Shown here piece by piece: positions 62,194 to 64,000 of a stretch of 64,000 nt of DNA. Origin of the DNA: WTFY01 sp965205275 (lineage in GTDB: Bacteria > Pseudomonadota > Gammaproteobacteria > UBA4575); assembly GCA_965205275.1 (NCBI GenBank), contig OZ242168.1:1240001-1304000 (forward strand), written 5' to 3'. Below the pieces are notes generated by a model. It was given only the letters and a program-made list of their open reading frames with translations, ran no database searches and was not told the DNA's origin. Positions within the stretch are counted from its first letter, which is position 1. Each line of letters begins with the position of its first letter. Both the position numbers and the translations under genes were made by a program.

Positions 62194-64000
62194 CTATGTC
62201 CCCTGACGGGCTTTCGCTTCTGAGTCCCTGAATTCCCAGGCCTTTTCCTGCAAGCCCTTTTCGATTGCAAGCGGTATCTCATCAATACCCTGTTGCGCCG
62301 CATAGTCACGCACATCCTGTGTAATTTTCATCGAACAGAAATGTGGACCGCACATGGAACAGAAATGTGCAACTTTTGCAGAATCCCTTGGCAGGGTTTC
62401 ATCATGCAGTGAGCGCGCATGGTGCGGGTCCAGACTCAGATTAAACTGGTCTTCCCAGCGGAACTCAAAACGCGCCTTGGATAATGCATTATCGCGAATC
62501 TGCGCACCAGGGTGCCCCTTGCCCAAATCAGCGGCATGGGCTGCAATCTTATAGGCAATAATCCCGTCACGAACATCCTGTTTATTTGGCAAACCCAGGT
62601 GCTCTTTAGGTGTGACATAACAAAGCATCGCAGTTCCATACCAGCCTATATTTGCTGCCCCGATAGCAGAGGTAATATGATCATAGCCTGGTGCAATATC
62701 GGTCACCAGCGGGCCTAGCGTGTAGAAAGGCGCTTCCAGACAATCTTTCAGTTCCCTGTCTACATTTTCCCTGACCATCTGAATTGGAATATGGCCAGGC
62801 CCTTCAATCATCACCTGCACATCATGATCCCAGGCAATTCTGGTCAATTCGCCTAATGTTTCCAGTTCGGCAAACTGCGCCTCATCATTCGCATCAGCAA
62901 TGGAGCCGGGGCGCAGACCATCGCCCAGTGAAAAAGAAACGTCATACGCCTGCATTATTTCGCAAATCTCCTCAAAATGTGTGTAGAGGAAATTTTCCTG
63001 ATGATGTGACAGACACCATTTCGCCATAATCGAACCACCACGTGAAACAATACCTGTGATGCGCTTTACGGTCATCGGCACATACGCTAACCGCACACCA
63101 GCATGAACCGTAAAATAATCCACACCCTGTTCGGCCTGTTCAACAAGTGTATCCCTGTATATGTCCCATGTGAGTTCCTCTGCCTTGCCATGTACTTTTT
63201 CAAGCGCCTGATAGATGGGAACTGTACCAATGGGTACAGGTGAGTTGCGTATGATCCATTCACGCGTTTCATGGATGTGTTTCCCGGTCGATAAATCCAT
63301 TACCGTATCGCTGCCCCAGTGCACCGCCCACACCATTTTTTCCACTTCTTCCTCAATAGAAGAAGCAATGGCAGAGTTACCCAGATTGGTATTGATTTTT
63401 ACCAGAAAATTTCTGCCTATAATCATCGGCTCTGATTCAGGGTGATTGATGTTGTTCGGAATAATGGCTCGCCCGCAGGCTACTTCGTTGCGTACAAACT
63501 CCGGTGTAATTTCCTCAGGTAAGTTTGCACCGAAGCGCTGGCCCGCATGTTGCAGCAATAATTTTTTGTAACCCGGGTCCTTGCGGTGTTCCTGCAGCCG
63601 CATATCCTCACGTAGCGCAACATACTCCATCTCAGGGGTAATGATTCCGCGGCGCGCATAGTGCATTTGTGTAACCGCACGACCTGGCCTGGCGCGGCGC
63701 GGCGGATGGTAGTGTGCGAAACGTAAATGTGCAGTGCGCGGATCACTTTGCCGGGCACAACCATACTCTGAAGACGGCTGGGCAAGCTGTAGCGTATCGT
63801 TGCGCTGTTCAATCCAGTTCGACCGTACCGGCAACAAGCCTTGTAACAGATTCACCTCCGTATCTGGATTGGAATATGGACCCGAGGTGTCATAAATCGT
63901 TATGGGCAGATTTTCATCTTCACCAAAACTGGGGGCGGTGGCCGAACAGTGCACTTCACGCATCCCGACTTTCAAATCTTCACGGGACCCTTGAACATAT
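62194..64000 (-). CDS. thiC: Phosphomethylpyrimidine synthase ThiC (partial, runs off right edge)
   Basis: At least 602 residues visible; the frame continues past position 64000 (YVQGSREDLKVGMREV) and lacks about 30-40 N-terminal residues. YDTSGPYSNPD, FVRNEVACGRAIIPNNINHPESEPMIIGR, VDYFTVHAGV, MIEGPGHIP and ITSAIGAANIGWYGTAMLCYVTPKEHLGLP are present. The C-terminal [4Fe-4S] motif CSMCGPHFC is intact. This radical-SAM enzyme converts aminoimidazole ribotide to the thiamine pyrimidine. Any TPP riboswitch would be outside the window. Confidence 0.96.
   Translation of the reverse strand, partial: YVQGSREDLKVGMREVHCSATAPSFGEDENLPITIYDTSGPYSNPDTEVNLLQGLLPVRSNWIEQRNDTLQLAQPSSEYGCARQSDPRTAHLRFAHYHPPRRARPGRAVTQMHYARRGIITPEMEYVALREDMRLQEHRKDPGYKKLLLQHAGQRFGANLPEEITPEFVRNEVACGRAIIPNNINHPESEPMIIGRNFLVKINTNLGNSAIASSIEEEVEKMVWAVHWGSDTVMDLSTGKHIHETREWIIRNSPVPIGTVPIYQALEKVHGKAEELTWDIYRDTLVEQAEQGVDYFTVHAGVRLAYVPMTVKRITGIVSRGGSIMAKWCLSHHQENFLYTHFEEICEIMQAYDVSFSLGDGLRPGSIADANDEAQFAELETLGELTRIAWDHDVQVMIEGPGHIPIQMVRENVDRELKDCLEAPFYTLGPLVTDIAPGYDHITSAIGAANIGWYGTAMLCYVTPKEHLGLPNKQDVRDGIIAYKIAAHAADLGKGHPGAQIRDNALSKARFEFRWEDQFNLSLDPHHARSLHDETLPRDSAKVAHFCSMCGPHFCSMKITQDVRDYAAQQGIDEIPLAIEKGLQEKAWEFRDSEAKARQGT

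Noticed and set aside
1..64000. CRISPR array or other regularly spaced repeats
   Set aside because: No set of short repeats with uniform spacers was seen; the repeats present are the IS-related and tandem ones listed.

Overview
The window looks like a chromosomal segment of a gammaproteobacterium. The housekeeping blocks have arrangements familiar from that class: lolB-ispE-tRNA(Gln)-prs-rplY-pth-ychF on the minus strand beside a divergent hemA-prfA-prmC, gatCAB facing mreBCD, and a GTP-dependent pckG. No species can be named from the sequence. Insertion-sequence remnants are frequent, and several genes carry frameshifts.

Layout. 1-16 kb is core metabolism: an N-acetylglutaminylglutamine amidotransferase (cut by the left edge), a HyuB protein, a PuuD-like membrane protein, argD-argF, an EgtD-type methyltransferase, an alanine symporter, nadC, mazG, pckG, a bufferin-type operon (bufA-bufB-bufC, a peptide modified by an MNIO/DUF692 enzyme) and a SYLF protein. 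16-36.6 kb is an accessory island, visibly richer in G+C in its centre and full of IS elements and gene fragments. 36.6-64 kb returns to core genes: tRNA(Met), ychF to the TPR/lolB genes, an IS3/IS5 scar, hemA-prfA-prmC, gatCAB, mreBCD, rnd, ibaG, metY, pdxH, msrA, a frameshifted CDF transporter and thiC (cut by the right edge).

The outstanding content is a compact sterol-biosynthesis cluster at about 19.9-29.2 kb. Five plus-strand genes are joined by overlaps or a very short gap: a 3beta-HSD-like SDR, a Rieske oxygenase, an ERG24/ERG4-family sterol reductase, a CYP51-like P450, and a 1129-residue protein with a squalene-epoxidase-like flavoprotein at its N terminus and an oxidosqualene cyclase (DCTAE motif) at its C terminus. 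A convergent gene encodes an ERG6-like sterol C-24 methyltransferase. About 1.7 kb further on lies a five-helix membrane protein that resembles EBP/EXPERA sterol isomerases. Together these could take squalene to a demethylated, C-24-alkylated sterol. The epoxidase-cyclase fusion is the most unusual feature: I know of no described example.

The island is bounded by IS scars: an IS1182-like fragment directly before the operon, an IS481-like element inactivated by a 14-bp tandem duplication, and an IS256-like remnant split by a complete IS3-family (IS407-like) element with a CCAT target duplication. A TonB-dependent receptor at the right end is put out of frame by an extra copy of a 7-bp repeat. 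The 3' end of tRNA(Met) faces the island, but I found no matching attachment repeat on the other side.
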